Shown here piece after piece: positions 1 through 8,817 of a stretch of DNA of 43,691 nucleotides; positions within the stretch are counted from its first letter, which is position 1; each line of letters begins with the position of its first letter. Source of the DNA: a virus; IMG/VR virus record IMGVR_UViG_3300025154_000178, positions 1 through 43,691 of that record; one strand, written 5' to 3'. Both the position numbers and the translations under genes were made by a program. The notes below the pieces were generated by a model. It did no database searches. It saw nothing but the letters and a program-made list of their open reading frames with translations, and was not told where the DNA came from.

Positions 1-40
1 CACTTTTCCTTGTACAACCAAAATTGGAGCAATTTCGACC

Positions 41-424
41 TTGCCACCCAGACCACATAAACCATGCCGTAAAGCAGGCTGTAACGCACTCCAGCAGAAC
101 GCAAACGGCTATTGTGATGACCACCAAACTCTCGCGGCAGAGCAGGAAGAAAAGCGGTTGTCGGCTCGTCGGAGGTCTTGTGATGAAAAACGCGGCAATT
201 CAGCGCAGCGGGGTTATGGGGAGAAGTGGCGGAAAGAGCGAGAGGCGTATCTGAAGGAAAACCCGCTATGCGTGGATTGCTTGAAGCGCGGTCAGTATAT
301 CCCGGCGACCGTGGTTGACCATATTATCCCTCACCGGATGGATATGAAACTGTTTTGGCGCAGAAGCAACTGGCAGGCGCTTTGTTCCGATGATCACAAT
401 GCAAAAACTCGGAGGGGTGAATAA
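41..424 (+). CDS. HNH endonuclease
   Basis: Probable HNH nuclease of the kind encoded beside phage terminases, where it assists cutting of concatemeric DNA during packaging. The 127-residue product has a Cys pair C77-x2-C80, the core DH at 93-94 followed by H98, then N110, C115 and H119, which is the expected zinc-bound beta-beta-alpha-metal layout. The N-terminus has further Cys/His residues (C9, C14, C25, H28) that may form a second small zinc site. The TTG start follows a GGAGC about 10 bases upstream. The frame is open to the left edge, so a longer form cannot be excluded. It ends one base before the terminase small subunit start. Confidence 0.85.
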   Translation: MPPRPHKPCRKAGCNALQQNANGYCDDHQTLAAEQEEKRLSARRRSCDEKRGNSAQRGYGEKWRKEREAYLKENPLCVDCLKRGQYIPATVVDHIIPHRMDMKLFWRRSNWQALCSDDHNAKTRRGE

Positions 425-877
425 ATGGCAGCAGGAAGGAAGAAATTGCCCGACAAAATGAAGGTAGTAAAAGGGACGTTCAGAAAAGGCCGGTCAGTGC
501 CGACCGCCGACCGCCAGTCTTCAAGTTCAATGGTTGCCCCTTCGTGGCTACCTGAAGACTGTCTGCCGTACTTTGAGCGACTTCGTGAACTTGTGGCCCT
601 GGTTGGGCTTGATTCAGATACTTACTCGATTCTCCTGGCTCAGACCGCCATGCGATTGGCAGAGATTGATGCTTGCAATCAGGATATTGCTATAAATGGC
701 CGGGTAAGCCGCGGCAAATCGTTTGCCAGAACCAATCCGGCGGTAACGCAACTCAACGAGGCAACGCGGCACCTGCAAAGCCTGCTTGCTGAGTTTGGCC
801 TTACTCCGTCGAGTATCGGCAAGATGCCTGTTAAGAAAAAAGAGGCCGAAAAACAACAAGGATTTGGGGGGTTATAA
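425..877 (+). CDS. terS: Terminase small subunit, P27 family
   Basis: Probable DNA-recognition subunit of the packaging motor. It would bind the phage cos or pac site and load the large subunit. The 150-residue product has the family's basic N-terminus (GRKKLPDKMKVVKGTFRKGR), then a helical body with PEDCLPYFERLRELVALVGL and a C-terminal stretch ending near LLAEFGLTPSSIGKM, typical of P27-type small terminases. Position between HNH nuclease and large terminase matches HK97-like phages. The ATG directly follows the HNH stop, with a GGAGGGG ribosome site inside the end of that gene. Confidence 0.85.
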   Translation: MAAGRKKLPDKMKVVKGTFRKGRSVPTADRQSSSSMVAPSWLPEDCLPYFERLRELVALVGLDSDTYSILLAQTAMRLAEIDACNQDIAINGRVSRGKSFARTNPAVTQLNEATRHLQSLLAEFGLTPSSIGKMPVKKKEAEKQQGFGGL

Positions 878-1062
878 TGTCTTTTTTTGATGAAGAAGCA
901 GATTTGTATGTCTGTGAGTGCGGCGAAGACACATTCACGATAGTGAACAATATAATTAGGTGTGGTCGATGTAAAAAAGAGTTTTCCCTGACGCCGAAAA
1001 CCGTTGAAGAGCGCAAGGAATTACTGCGCGACTATAGTTTTTTGCCGACGAGCAGAATTTGA
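877..1062 (+). CDS. Small zinc-ribbon protein between terminase subunits
   Basis: A 61-residue protein of unknown role with a C13-x-C15 and C29-x2-C32 pattern, consistent with a single zinc ribbon. It starts in a TAATG overlap with the small terminase and its stop overlaps the large terminase start, so it is co-translated with both. A DNA- or protein-binding accessory role in packaging is inference from position only. The reading frame is open throughout, and the Cys pairs and tight overlaps argue that it is a real gene. Confidence 0.6.
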   Translation: MSFFDEEADLYVCECGEDTFTIVNNIIRCGRCKKEFSLTPKTVEERKELLRDYSFLPTSRI

Positions 1063-2738
1063 ATCGAGAAATCAAAAAGCGCAGAACGCACCCGCACACC
1101 CGCCGAGCGATCAAATACGCAAATGACGTGGTGTCGGGGAAAATCCCCGCCTGCCGGTATACCATTCTCAGTTGCCAGCGCTTTCTTGATGACCTTGAAC
1201 GTAAAGACTTCCCGTACCACCTGAACCGCAATAGGGCTGAACGGTTTTGCGAGTTCATAGAAATGATGCCGCACGTAAAGGGCAAATGGGCCGGCACACA
1301 GTTAAAGATTGAGCCTTGGCAGTCATTTATAATCGTGAATTTGTACGGTTGGGAGGACGCGAACAACTTGCGGCGTTTCCGCAGGGCTCTTGTTTTTGTT
1401 CCGAGGAAGCAGGGAAAGACAACGATGGTTGTTCCGGTCGGCCTCGGGATGCTCACCATAGAAGCAGAGCCAGGGTCGGAAATATACTGCGGGGCAACCT
1501 CAGAAGCGCAAGCGGATGAAGTTTTCCGACCAGCGAAGGCAATGGCAGAGCGGGCCAAAGGGTTTAAGCAAGCCTATGGTGTCAGTATTGCGGCCTCTTC
1601 CATCTTCCGTGAGGACGGCCTGTCATTCTTCAAGCGATTGATCGGCAAACCCGGCGAGGGGCAGTCTCCATATTGCGCTATCCACGACGAATACCATGAA
1701 CACAAGACCAGTGATCAGGTTGACAGCATGGATACCGGCATGGGGGCTCGGCAAGAGCCGTTGCAGTTCATCATCACGACAGCCGGATCCGACACGTCAA
1801 GCCCTTGTAAAGAACTGTACGATTATGCCGCAAACGTCCTTGAAGGCCATTTCCAGAATGAACAATTCTTCGCGCAAATATACGGCATAGACGTAGAAAC
1901 CGACGATTGGACAGATTTCAACGTTTGGAAGAAGGCAAACCCGAATATCGGCGTGTCAGTCTCCGAGGAATATCTCAGAGGGAAACTTGCCGAGGCGATA
2001 CAGCGGACCTCTCTCCAGAACACCGTCAAAACAAAGCACCTCAACATGTGGGTGAATGCCGGCGTCGGTTGGATCAACATGGCGAAGTGGAATTCAAACG
2101 CTGACTCATCTCTCGCTCTGGAAAACTTCGACGGATGTCCGTGTTGGATCGGTATTGACCTTGCATCAAAGATCGACCTGACCGCTATGATGTTCCTCAT
2201 CTATGACAACGGCGTTTGGTATCTATTCGGCAAATATTACCTCCCAGAAGACACAATCGAACTCCCCGGCAACGAACATTATCAGCGATGGCAGATGGAC
2301 GGCCACTTGGTCGGCACTCCAGGGGCCCGGACCGATTACGCCTACCTTGAGGAAGATCTTCTGAAGGTCTACGAAACATTACAGGTTCAGGAAATTGTCT
2401 ATGACCCGCGCGAGGCTGAATACCTCATGCAGTCCATCAGAGAGCAGGTTTCTTGTCCTGTTGTCGAGATGACGCAATCAGCGGCTGTCCTCAGTGAGCC
2501 GATGAAGGAATTCGAGGCGCAGTACCTGGCCGGGAACCTCCTACACAACGGCGATCCTGTTTTAACCTGGGCGGCGGGGAACGTCATGTTGAAAGAAGCG
2601 CGGAATAAACTGTACTACCCGGCAAAATCAAACGTAGCAAGTAAGATTGACCCAATTGTAGCGGCAGTCATGGCAATGGCCAGGGCAAAAGCAACCGTAG
2701 AGGATTTGGAAGCCACTCAAGGCTTTGTGGAGTTGTGA
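1059..2738 (+). CDS. terL: Terminase large subunit
   Basis: Packaging ATPase and nuclease that translocates DNA into the prohead and cuts genome ends. The 559-residue product has the two-domain layout of the Terminase_1 family: an ATPase domain with Walker A PRKQGKT at 115-121 and a Walker B ending in acidic DE at about 210-211 (YCAIHDEYHEH), followed by a motif III-like FIITTAGS. The C-terminal RNase H-like nuclease has acidic positions in WIGIDLASKIDL (about 363-374), VYDPREAEYL (about 446) and IDPIVAAVMAMA (about 532). The TTG start overlaps the upstream stop; no in-frame ATG occurs until about residue 69, which would remove conserved sequence. The family usually goes with cos-type packaging. 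Confidence 0.95.
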   Translation: MNREIKKRRTHPHTRRAIKYANDVVSGKIPACRYTILSCQRFLDDLERKDFPYHLNRNRAERFCEFIEMMPHVKGKWAGTQLKIEPWQSFIIVNLYGWEDANNLRRFRRALVFVPRKQGKTTMVVPVGLGMLTIEAEPGSEIYCGATSEAQADEVFRPAKAMAERAKGFKQAYGVSIAASSIFREDGLSFFKRLIGKPGEGQSPYCAIHDEYHEHKTSDQVDSMDTGMGARQEPLQFIITTAGSDTSSPCKELYDYAANVLEGHFQNEQFFAQIYGIDVETDDWTDFNVWKKANPNIGVSVSEEYLRGKLAEAIQRTSLQNTVKTKHLNMWVNAGVGWINMAKWNSNADSSLALENFDGCPCWIGIDLASKIDLTAMMFLIYDNGVWYLFGKYYLPEDTIELPGNEHYQRWQMDGHLVGTPGARTDYAYLEEDLLKVYETLQVQEIVYDPREAEYLMQSIREQVSCPVVEMTQSAAVLSEPMKEFEAQYLAGNLLHNGDPVLTWAAGNVMLKEARNKLYYPAKSNVASKIDPIVAAVMAMARAKATVEDLEATQGFVEL

Positions 2739-4051
2739 TGATACTTTTCAGGAAGAGAAAGAAGAGGGAGCAGGAACAGGCCGCGAAGATTGCGGAACTG
2801 GAAAACCAGATACTGACCATAAAGAACGAGATGTCACCCGCTGAAGAGAAGTTCATGAAAGACTTCATGGTTGGCGGATGGGTAGGTGGCGGCGTGTCAG
2901 TCAATGGCGATTCTGCCATGAAATGCTCTGCCGTGTTTGCCTGTGTCCGCCTTCTGTCAGGCGCTATTGCATCAGCTCCGGTGAAGATATACCGGCGCGG
3001 CGAGAAAAGGGCGAGGGTAGAGGTCGAGAATCACCCTTTCAAGAGAATGCTTGGATTGAAACCGAACGACAATATCACGGCCAGCACTTTTTGGAAAACC
3101 CTTGCCGGTAATAAGGTTCTCCATGGCAATGGGTTCGCTGTGATTGTCCGCTCCACCTCTGGCCGTCCTATTGCCCTGTATCCCATCAGACCGGCGCGGG
3201 TAACCGTATATCAGGCATGGGAACTCAACCTGCACTTAAAACTGAACGTTGATAAAAACCGCCTGTATTACTCGGTGACATGGGATGACGGCACAATCAA
3301 TATCATCGATCAGGACGATATGATCCACGTTCCGAATATCGGATGGGACGGAAAGCAGGGTCTATCCACAATACGTGCAGGGGCGCAGGCTATTGGACTG
3401 GCAATTTCCTCTGAAGAGTCTGCATCAAAGCTCTTTGAACACGGGATGCTGAACAACCTGGCACTGACGTACCCGGCAAAACTGAACCAAGAAGCACAGG
3501 AGCGGCTCAGAAAACACCTTGCCGACCGCCATGGAGGTAGCGCGAACCATTATAACCCGCTGATACTCACAGAGGGTGGTGATGTTAAGACCATGAACAT
3601 GAACCCTGACGACGCGCAATTGATCGAGTCTCGGAATTTCTCAGTCATCGACATAGCCCGCTTTTTCGGAGTCCCCCCAGTGATGATCGGAGAGAATGAG
3701 AAAACCTCATCTTTCGGCGGCGGTGTCGAGCAAATGGCGCGGTGGTTCGTCATGTTCACCCTGAATGATCATTTCACCGACATCGAACAAGAGCTTGAGG
3801 TTAAACTTTTCCGCAACTCTGACTGTTTTGCCGAGTTCGATGAAACCGAGCTTACCCGTGGCGACACGAAAACCATCACGGAATACAACAAGGCGGCTAT
3901 CGGCTCAATGCAGCAACCCGGTTGGTTGACTAAGAATGAGATCCGCTCCAACATCGGCATGGGACCGATAGAGGGCGGTGATGAACTATTTACGCCAGAC
4001 CCATCAACACAACAGCCCGCAAAAGGAGGGGCAAACGATGCTCAAAAATAG
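2738..4051 (+). CDS. Portal protein, HK97 family
   Basis: Forms the dodecameric ring at the capsid vertex through which DNA enters and leaves. The 437-residue product has family hallmarks: AVFACVRLLSGAIASAPVKI near residue 70, LLGL-like MLGLKPNDN, HGNGFAVIVR, MIHVPNIGWDGKQGLS and the C-terminal ARFFGVPPVMIGE followed by FTLNDHFTDIEQELEVKLF. The N-terminal 40 residues are a charged coiled-coil-like segment. I prefer ATG 2738 (TGATG overlap with terL, GTGGAG five bases upstream) over the GTG at 2735. The 3' end overlaps the protease gene by 14 bases. Confidence 0.93.
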   Translation: MILFRKRKKREQEQAAKIAELENQILTIKNEMSPAEEKFMKDFMVGGWVGGGVSVNGDSAMKCSAVFACVRLLSGAIASAPVKIYRRGEKRARVEVENHPFKRMLGLKPNDNITASTFWKTLAGNKVLHGNGFAVIVRSTSGRPIALYPIRPARVTVYQAWELNLHLKLNVDKNRLYYSVTWDDGTINIIDQDDMIHVPNIGWDGKQGLSTIRAGAQAIGLAISSEESASKLFEHGMLNNLALTYPAKLNQEAQERLRKHLADRHGGSANHYNPLILTEGGDVKTMNMNPDDAQLIESRNFSVIDIARFFGVPPVMIGENEKTSSFGGGVEQMARWFVMFTLNDHFTDIEQELEVKLFRNSDCFAEFDETELTRGDTKTITEYNKAAIGSMQQPGWLTKNEIRSNIGMGPIEGGDELFTPDPSTQQPAKGGANDAQK

Positions 4052-4775
4052 ACTGATGCAGTTGTTTCAGGACAACAAGGACATCGGCCCTAAAGCTGTC
4101 AGGGTCGAAGGCAAAACGGAAGATGAGGCCACTATATACCTCTATGACGCCATCGGCGATTGGTACGGGATAAGTGCTGCTGATTTCGTCAAGGAATTAT
4201 CTGCTATCGAGTCAAAGACCATCCATCTTAGAATCAATTCCCCTGGGGGTGATGTATTTGACGCAAGGTCGATTGCAACAGCTATCAAGCAGAAAGGCAA
4301 CGTCATAGCCCACATCGACGGCGTGTGTGCATCTGCAGCAACCTACATAGCCACATCTTGCAGCGAGGTTGAGATGGCGGAAGGTTCTTTCTTTATGATC
4401 CACAAAGCGTGGACTTTGGCGATGGGTAACGCTGATGACATGAAAGCGACTGCCGGTCTTCTGGAAAAGGTTGACGCCTCGATAGTCAACGACTTCTGCA
4501 AAAAGACCGGGAAAAAGGATACGGAAATCTCCGAGATGATGGCGGCAGAAACGTGGATGACGGCACAGGAAGCGCTTGACTGCGGTTTCGTTGACCGAAT
4601 TTTCGACGGAGAAGAGGTAGAAAATAACTGGAATCTTTCAGCATATGACAATGTTCCAGAAAAAGTTAAAATTGGCATGGAAAATGCTATTGCAAAAACT
4701 GAGCCAATACTGTACGATAGAGAGAGGTTTGAGAAAAGACTCTCTTTGATCGAGGCCGTCTCGTCGCGCCATTAA
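4038..4775 (+). CDS. Head maturation protease, ClpP-like
   Basis: Prohead protease that would remove the capsid scaffold domain during maturation. The 245-residue product has a ClpP/SppA-type crotonase fold: LRINSPGGDVFDARSIATAI, then the nucleophile motif DGVCASAATYIA with Ser99, then FFMIHKAWT with His122. Asp146 in VDASIVNDF is a candidate third residue. The downstream MTAQEALDCGFVDRI is also typical of this family. The ATG at 4038 is chosen because it follows a strong AAAAGGAGG; an upstream in-frame ATG at 3978 lies inside portal and has no comparable site. It sits between portal and capsid as in HK97 and related phages. Confidence 0.92.
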   Translation: MLKNRLMQLFQDNKDIGPKAVRVEGKTEDEATIYLYDAIGDWYGISAADFVKELSAIESKTIHLRINSPGGDVFDARSIATAIKQKGNVIAHIDGVCASAATYIATSCSEVEMAEGSFFMIHKAWTLAMGNADDMKATAGLLEKVDASIVNDFCKKTGKKDTEISEMMAAETWMTAQEALDCGFVDRIFDGEEVENNWNLSAYDNVPEKVKIGMENAIAKTEPILYDRERFEKRLSLIEAVSSRH

Positions 4776-4799
4776 ACAACTTCACAGAAGGAAAAAGCC

Positions 4800-6092
4800 A
4801 TGCTTATTCTCCAGAAATTGCGCGAGGACCGCGCAGCCAAAGCCGCAGAGTGCCGGACGATCCTTGACCAGTCCGGGGAAAAACTCACCGAAGACCAGAA
4901 GACCAAACTTGATACTTTGATGCAGGACATCAAAGACCTTGAGGACAAAATCAAATACACCGAGGATGTCCTTGCCGTTGCCGCTGATGGCGTGAAAGGC
5001 CAGACCATTAAGCAGTTCGCCGACAATATCCGTATCGATGTTGGCTACAAGCCTGTTTACAAGAATCTCGGCGAACAGATGCTTGATGTTATGGCGATGA
5101 CCGTAAAAAATAGCGATGCTCCCAAAGCAGCCGACCGTTTCCAGCAGGTTGTCAATGCTGCCGCAGGCGCTTCAACCGGCATCGACAAAGAAGGCGGTTA
5201 TCTGGTCGAGACGGACAAGTCGAAAGACATCATCACCACAGCCATTGAAACCGGCGTCTTTTCTTCCCGCTGTACCCGCCAGCCTATCGGTGCAAACGCA
5301 GATTCTTTCTCCTATATGGCCGCAGATGACCGTGACCGTTCAACCGGTAAGCGTAACGGCATTCAAGTTTTCCGCAAGTCAGAAGCGGCAACCATGGGTT
5401 CGTCTGGCAAGGCAACACTGACCGAACGTGAACTCCGCGTTGAGGATATGTACGGCCTCGTCTATGTGACAAACCGGATGCTTCGAGATGCAGTAGCGAT
5501 GGCAACCTACACCAAACGGTGTCTTCAAGAGCAGCTTGCATTCAAGTTGGATTATGAGATTTTTCAGGGCAACGGCGTAGGCCAGTGCCTCGGTATTAAA
5601 AACTCTGATCTTCCCGTGTCGGTTGCAAAGGTTTCTACGCAGTTGGCAGACACCATCATCGCTCAGAATGTCGTTGATATGCTTGGCAGGTTTTTCGGCA
5701 ATATCATGAACGCTGCCTGGTTCGTAAACCAGGATTGTTTGCCGCAGCTCCCGATGATGACGGTCGGTGATCAGCCGGTGTTCATCCCTGGTGGGTCTTT
5801 TGCAAACGCTCCTTTCGGCTCACTCTTTGGCCGTCCGATTGTCCCGGTAGAGTTCTGCTCGACCGTTGGAACTGTCTATGACATCGTTTTAGCCGACTGG
5901 TCGCAGTATCTCCTGATCGAGAAGGGCGGTACCGAGATGGCCGAAAGTATTCATGTCAAGTTCCTGACCGACGAAACCGCCTTCCGCTTCATCTGCCGGA
6001 ATAACGGTCAGCCGCTGCATGACGGCCCCATTACCCCACTGAACGGCGCAAATACCCTGTCTCCTTTTGTCACGCTTGCACAGCGCGATTAA
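4800..6092 (+). CDS. Major capsid protein, HK97 fold
   Basis: Main shell protein. The 430-residue product begins with a charged, helical segment of about 75 residues (KLREDRAAKAAECRTILDQ and following) that resembles the delta domain, the built-in scaffold removed by the preceding protease. The rest matches HK97-type capsids: GGYLVETDKSKDIITTAIE, MYGLVYVTNRMLRDAV, the E-loop/P-domain region and FGSLFGRPIVPVEFCSTVG, ending with ITPLNGANTLSPFVTLAQRD. The capsid should assemble without a separate scaffold gene. A GAAGGA site precedes the ATG. Confidence 0.93.
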   Translation: MLILQKLREDRAAKAAECRTILDQSGEKLTEDQKTKLDTLMQDIKDLEDKIKYTEDVLAVAADGVKGQTIKQFADNIRIDVGYKPVYKNLGEQMLDVMAMTVKNSDAPKAADRFQQVVNAAAGASTGIDKEGGYLVETDKSKDIITTAIETGVFSSRCTRQPIGANADSFSYMAADDRDRSTGKRNGIQVFRKSEAATMGSSGKATLTERELRVEDMYGLVYVTNRMLRDAVAMATYTKRCLQEQLAFKLDYEIFQGNGVGQCLGIKNSDLPVSVAKVSTQLADTIIAQNVVDMLGRFFGNIMNAAWFVNQDCLPQLPMMTVGDQPVFIPGGSFANAPFGSLFGRPIVPVEFCSTVGTVYDIVLADWSQYLLIEKGGTEMAESIHVKFLTDETAFRFICRNNGQPLHDGPITPLNGANTLSPFVTLAQRD

Positions 6093-6119
6093 CAGACAAT
6101 CCACAATAGGTGAATGATT

Positions 6120-6584
6120 ATGAATCTCGCTGAAAATTTTTCAATCGTCGAAGCGATCCAGCCGCAAGCTGGAGGCGCTATCACCGGGGATTATATCTCC
6201 CTGAAGAAAACCGGGCATGTGTCCGTCATGGTCCACATCACCCAGGCAACCGCCGATGTCGTGGCAATCACGCTTGAGCAGGCAACCGCAGTAGCCGGAA
6301 CCGGGTCGAAAGCCCTGGCCGTTGACGTGCCGATCTTCCTCGTGGCTGATACTGCAACGTCTGACCTTCTGGTCGCCCAGACTCCCGGAGTTGCCTATAC
6401 CACCTTGGCCGCTGCGAAACACAAGATCGTCGTGTTTGAAGTGCCTGCCGAAGCCCTTGATCTGGCCAACGGTTTTGACTGCCTGACGGTCAAGACCGCC
6501 GCTTCTCACGCCTCAAACCTGACCTCTGCCGTGTACATCTGCGGCCTGAGACGGTACGGCGCGGAATCTCTCATAGTTGACTAA
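6120..6584 (+). CDS. Capsid-proximal structural protein, possible head decoration
   Basis: A 154-residue, mostly beta-strand protein with few charged residues and repeated threonine/alanine stretches (VVAITLEQATAVAGTGSKAL). Proteins of this size and style commonly follow the major capsid gene in HK97-like phages and are thought to be virion components. No catalytic motif is visible. ATG 6120 is preferred over ATG 6114 because the AATAGG site at 6105-6110 is then nine bases away rather than three. A head-decoration role is inference from position and composition. Confidence 0.65.
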   Translation: MNLAENFSIVEAIQPQAGGAITGDYISLKKTGHVSVMVHITQATADVVAITLEQATAVAGTGSKALAVDVPIFLVADTATSDLLVAQTPGVAYTTLAAAKHKIVVFEVPAEALDLANGFDCLTVKTAASHASNLTSAVYICGLRRYGAESLIVD

Positions 6585-6595
6585 AGGTGGACACG

Positions 6596-6772
6596 ATGCG
6601 GATACGATTACTGACCCGATGGGGTTCATATTTACAGGGCGCGATTGTGTCCGTATCAGTCGCCAGAGCAGCGGCCCTTGTTGAAGCCGGTTATGGCAAA
6701 TATGTTGATCAGCCAAAAGCAGAGGCAGACCCCAAGCCGGCCAAACAGCAACACAAAAAAGAAGGTAAATAA
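6596..6772 (+). CDS. Small head-region protein
   Basis: A 58-residue protein starting MRIRLLTRWGSYLQGAIVSV, with a short central part that resembles the small beta-barrel proteins found near head completion genes (AAALVEAGYGKYVD) and a lysine- and proline-rich tail (EADPKPAKQQHKKEGK). The ATG at 6596 follows AAAGGTGG at the usual distance; the GTG at 6587 lies inside that site and is unlikely. Function unknown, probably structural or assembly-related. Confidence 0.6.
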   Translation: MRIRLLTRWGSYLQGAIVSVSVARAAALVEAGYGKYVDQPKAEADPKPAKQQHKKEGK

Positions 6773-6774
6773 CC

Positions 6775-7119
6775 ATGGCGGCAATCACAGCAAATTCACT
6801 CACGGCGGGCATGGTTACCACCACCCGCGTCACTCTCGGAGCGTCTGACACGTTCACGTTCAATGAGAGCAAGAACCAGATTTTAATCCTCGATAACGTT
6901 ACAGCCGGTGCACTCACTGTCGTGATCGACGGCGACGGCGCAACGACTGTTCCGGTCCCTGGTGTCGGCACGATGACAATCAGCGGCGGGTTCAGCACCG
7001 GTTCTATCGCAGCCGGGGCGCAGGTAGCAATCCCTTTAAACGCAATCAAGAAATACTGTGCTGGAGTTATCGCCGTAACTGGCGGAACAGGCATTAAGGC
7101 CACTCTTCTGCAGTATTAA
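6775..7119 (+). CDS. Small beta-rich head protein
   Basis: A 114-residue protein rich in Gly, Thr and Val with alternating hydrophobic beta strands (FTFNESKNQILILDNV, GALTVVIDGDG). It resembles small capsid-associated or decoration proteins in style, but I do not recognise a specific family. It has one Cys and no active-site pattern. It lies three bases after the previous gene and ends just before the head-tail connector, so it belongs to the head module. Probably a virion protein. Confidence 0.55.
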   Translation: MAAITANSLTAGMVTTTRVTLGASDTFTFNESKNQILILDNVTAGALTVVIDGDGATTVPVPGVGTMTISGGFSTGSIAAGAQVAIPLNAIKKYCAGVIAVTGGTGIKATLLQY

Positions 7120-7120
7120 G

Positions 7121-7705
7121 ATGGTCAAAGTTATAACCCCCCCGACAATCGAGCCTGCAACGGTCGATGAAGCAAAAGCCCAGGCGGTCATTGGCCACAA
7201 CGCTGATGACCTCCTGCTGGCTTTACTCATCGGCGCAGCTCGGGAGAACGGGGAGGCACTGACCGGTAGAAGTTGGGCGGAAAAAACGCTTGAGGTAGTT
7301 CTTGATGCTTTTCCATCTTGGGAAATTGAATTACCGCAAGGCCCGGTCACAGATGTTGTTTCGGTGAAATACATCGATGTTGACGGCGATGAACAAACCC
7401 TCACTGAGTCAACAGATTACGAAGTTGACACCGACTCACTGGTTGCCCTGATCTCCCCGGTATTTGAAGGAGAATGGCCGGAAACGAAAAACACTTTCGG
7501 CGCAGTCAGGATCCGCTACGAAGCTGGTTGGGCGCGGTCAGATTTCCCTCTTGCTCTAAAACAATGGCTGTTGATCAGAGTGGCCAGTATGTACGCGCAG
7601 AAAGAGAACCACGTTGCAGGTCCGGGAATGTTGACCGTCATGGAGATGGGTAGAGGTTTTGCCGATTCTCTCCTTGATGGCTATCGCGTTCAGGAGTCCT
7701 GCTGA
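7121..7705 (+). CDS. Head-tail connector protein (gp6-like/phiE125 gp8-like)
   Basis: Adaptor that binds below the portal and continues the neck. The 194-residue product has the family order: an N-terminal PPTIEPATVDEAKAQAVIGH, LLLALLIGAARENGEALTGRSW, then LDAFPSWEIELPQGPVTDVVSVKYID and the C-terminal VRIRYEAGWA with PLALKQWLLIRVASMYAQKE. This is the typical sequence layout of the phage gp6-like connector proteins. It overlaps the next gene in TGATG. Confidence 0.85.
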   Translation: MVKVITPPTIEPATVDEAKAQAVIGHNADDLLLALLIGAARENGEALTGRSWAEKTLEVVLDAFPSWEIELPQGPVTDVVSVKYIDVDGDEQTLTESTDYEVDTDSLVALISPVFEGEWPETKNTFGAVRIRYEAGWARSDFPLALKQWLLIRVASMYAQKENHVAGPGMLTVMEMGRGFADSLLDGYRVQESC

Positions 7706-8034
7706 TGGTTCACCGGGTGGCTGCGGGCGAACTCAGGCATGTTGTAAGTGTCCAAGAGAAAACGCAGACGCGCGGCAGCATGGGCGAGGTTGTAGAGGAT
7801 TGGATCGAGATAGCGGTAATCCGCTGCAAGATTTGGGCGAAGACCGGAAAAGAGGCTGAAGAGGCCAGAAGGGAAACCGGGAAAACGCCTGTCAGGTTCT
7901 TTGCAAGATACGTGCCAGGAATTACAATTGGTCAGCGTTTGGTTTTTGGAACGCGGATTTTTGATATAAAAAGTGCGGTGAATGTCGGTGAATTGAACAG
8001 GGAGTTGGATATCACCACAGAGGAAACCTTATGA
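7705..8034 (+). CDS. Head-tail adaptor/stopper (SPP1 gp16-like)
   Basis: A 109-residue head-closure protein. The sequence follows the family plan: AGELRHVVSVQEKTQTRGSM, then WIEIAVIRCKIWAKTGKEAEEA, a beta strand with VRFFARYVPGITIGQRLVF and a C-terminal RIFDIKSAVNV. Proteins of this group plug the connector until the tail attaches. Placement between connector and gp10-like gene supports it. Starts in a TGATG overlap with the connector gene. Confidence 0.8.
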   Translation: MVHRVAAGELRHVVSVQEKTQTRGSMGEVVEDWIEIAVIRCKIWAKTGKEAEEARRETGKTPVRFFARYVPGITIGQRLVFGTRIFDIKSAVNVGELNRELDITTEETL

Positions 8035-8417
8035 TTCAAGCGCATGTATCTATCAGAAATATGGACGGATTCGACGCTCAGCTATCAGAGGTTCTTGAGG
8101 CGATAGACCAGAACTTGAACGAGGTTGCAAACTTCGTGCTTGCAGAGGCGAAGGCGTCAACCGGTTTCTCCGACAAGACTGGCAATCTCCGAGCGTCGAT
8201 CAAGAAACGCAAGTCACGATTTGAGGATGGCGGGTACATCGTTTTCGCTCGTGGTGCAAAGGACGCGAAAGGTTATCACGCGCACAATGTGGAATTCGGT
8301 CATGTGATGATTGCCTGGGGGAAAGTGACTGGTAAAAGAGTCCCGGCGCATCCGTTTCTCAGGCCAGCAAAAGAGAAGGGCATTCGTAAGGCAATTGAGC
8401 TTTTCAGGCAGAAATGA
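8031..8417 (+). CDS. HK97 gp10-like head-tail/tail completion protein
   Basis: A 128-residue member of the HK97 gp10-like group: it begins with a helical segment (FDAQLSEVLEAIDQNLNEV), then STGFSDKTGNLRASIKKRKSR and the conserved HNVEFGHVMIAWGK / VPAHPFLRPAKEKG pattern. These proteins join heads to tails or cap the tail tube end. The start ATG overlaps the previous stop (ATGA), and the stop overlaps the next start. Confidence 0.82.
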   Translation: MIQAHVSIRNMDGFDAQLSEVLEAIDQNLNEVANFVLAEAKASTGFSDKTGNLRASIKKRKSRFEDGGYIVFARGAKDAKGYHAHNVEFGHVMIAWGKVTGKRVPAHPFLRPAKEKGIRKAIELFRQK

Positions 8418-8803
8418 AAACGGTCTTTGAGGCGGTATATAGCAGGTTCACCGGGTCGGAGCTTGACGCAGCAATAGAGGGCAGGCTGTACCCGATGCAA
8501 GCACCTGTTGGCACTTCCGCCCCGCTGGTAATATCCACAATAACTTCTGAAACATCAACCTACGGGTTCACCAGCAGTTTTATCACGGCGCTCGTAGAGT
8601 TGAGCGTATACGCAACCGACCCGGTGGCCATGAACGCAATAGCAGACAAGGTTTTCTCCCTGTATGACGATTGCAAACTGTCAGGGCTTGTCGGATATGA
8701 CCAAGTAGGGCCAATGTCGCGGGACTTTGCAACGCCTCTGATCGTTGAAAACGTTTACAGATACATCATCGAGTACAGACTAAACCTGCAAAAACAGGGA
8801 TAA
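8414..8803 (+). CDS. Tail terminator/completion protein (DUF3168-like)
   Basis: A 129-residue protein with the pattern of small tail-completion proteins: EAVYSRFTGSELDAAIEGRL, a strand-turn region (PLVISTITSETSTYGF), LVELSVYATDPVAMNAIADKVF and a C-terminal YRYIIEYRLNL. Members of this group form the ring that stops tail-tube growth and joins it to the head. It occupies the slot just upstream of the major tail protein, as expected. ATGA overlap at its start. Confidence 0.75.
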   Translation: MKTVFEAVYSRFTGSELDAAIEGRLYPMQAPVGTSAPLVISTITSETSTYGFTSSFITALVELSVYATDPVAMNAIADKVFSLYDDCKLSGLVGYDQVGPMSRDFATPLIVENVYRYIIEYRLNLQKQG

Positions 8804-8817
8804 AACGAGGTAACAAA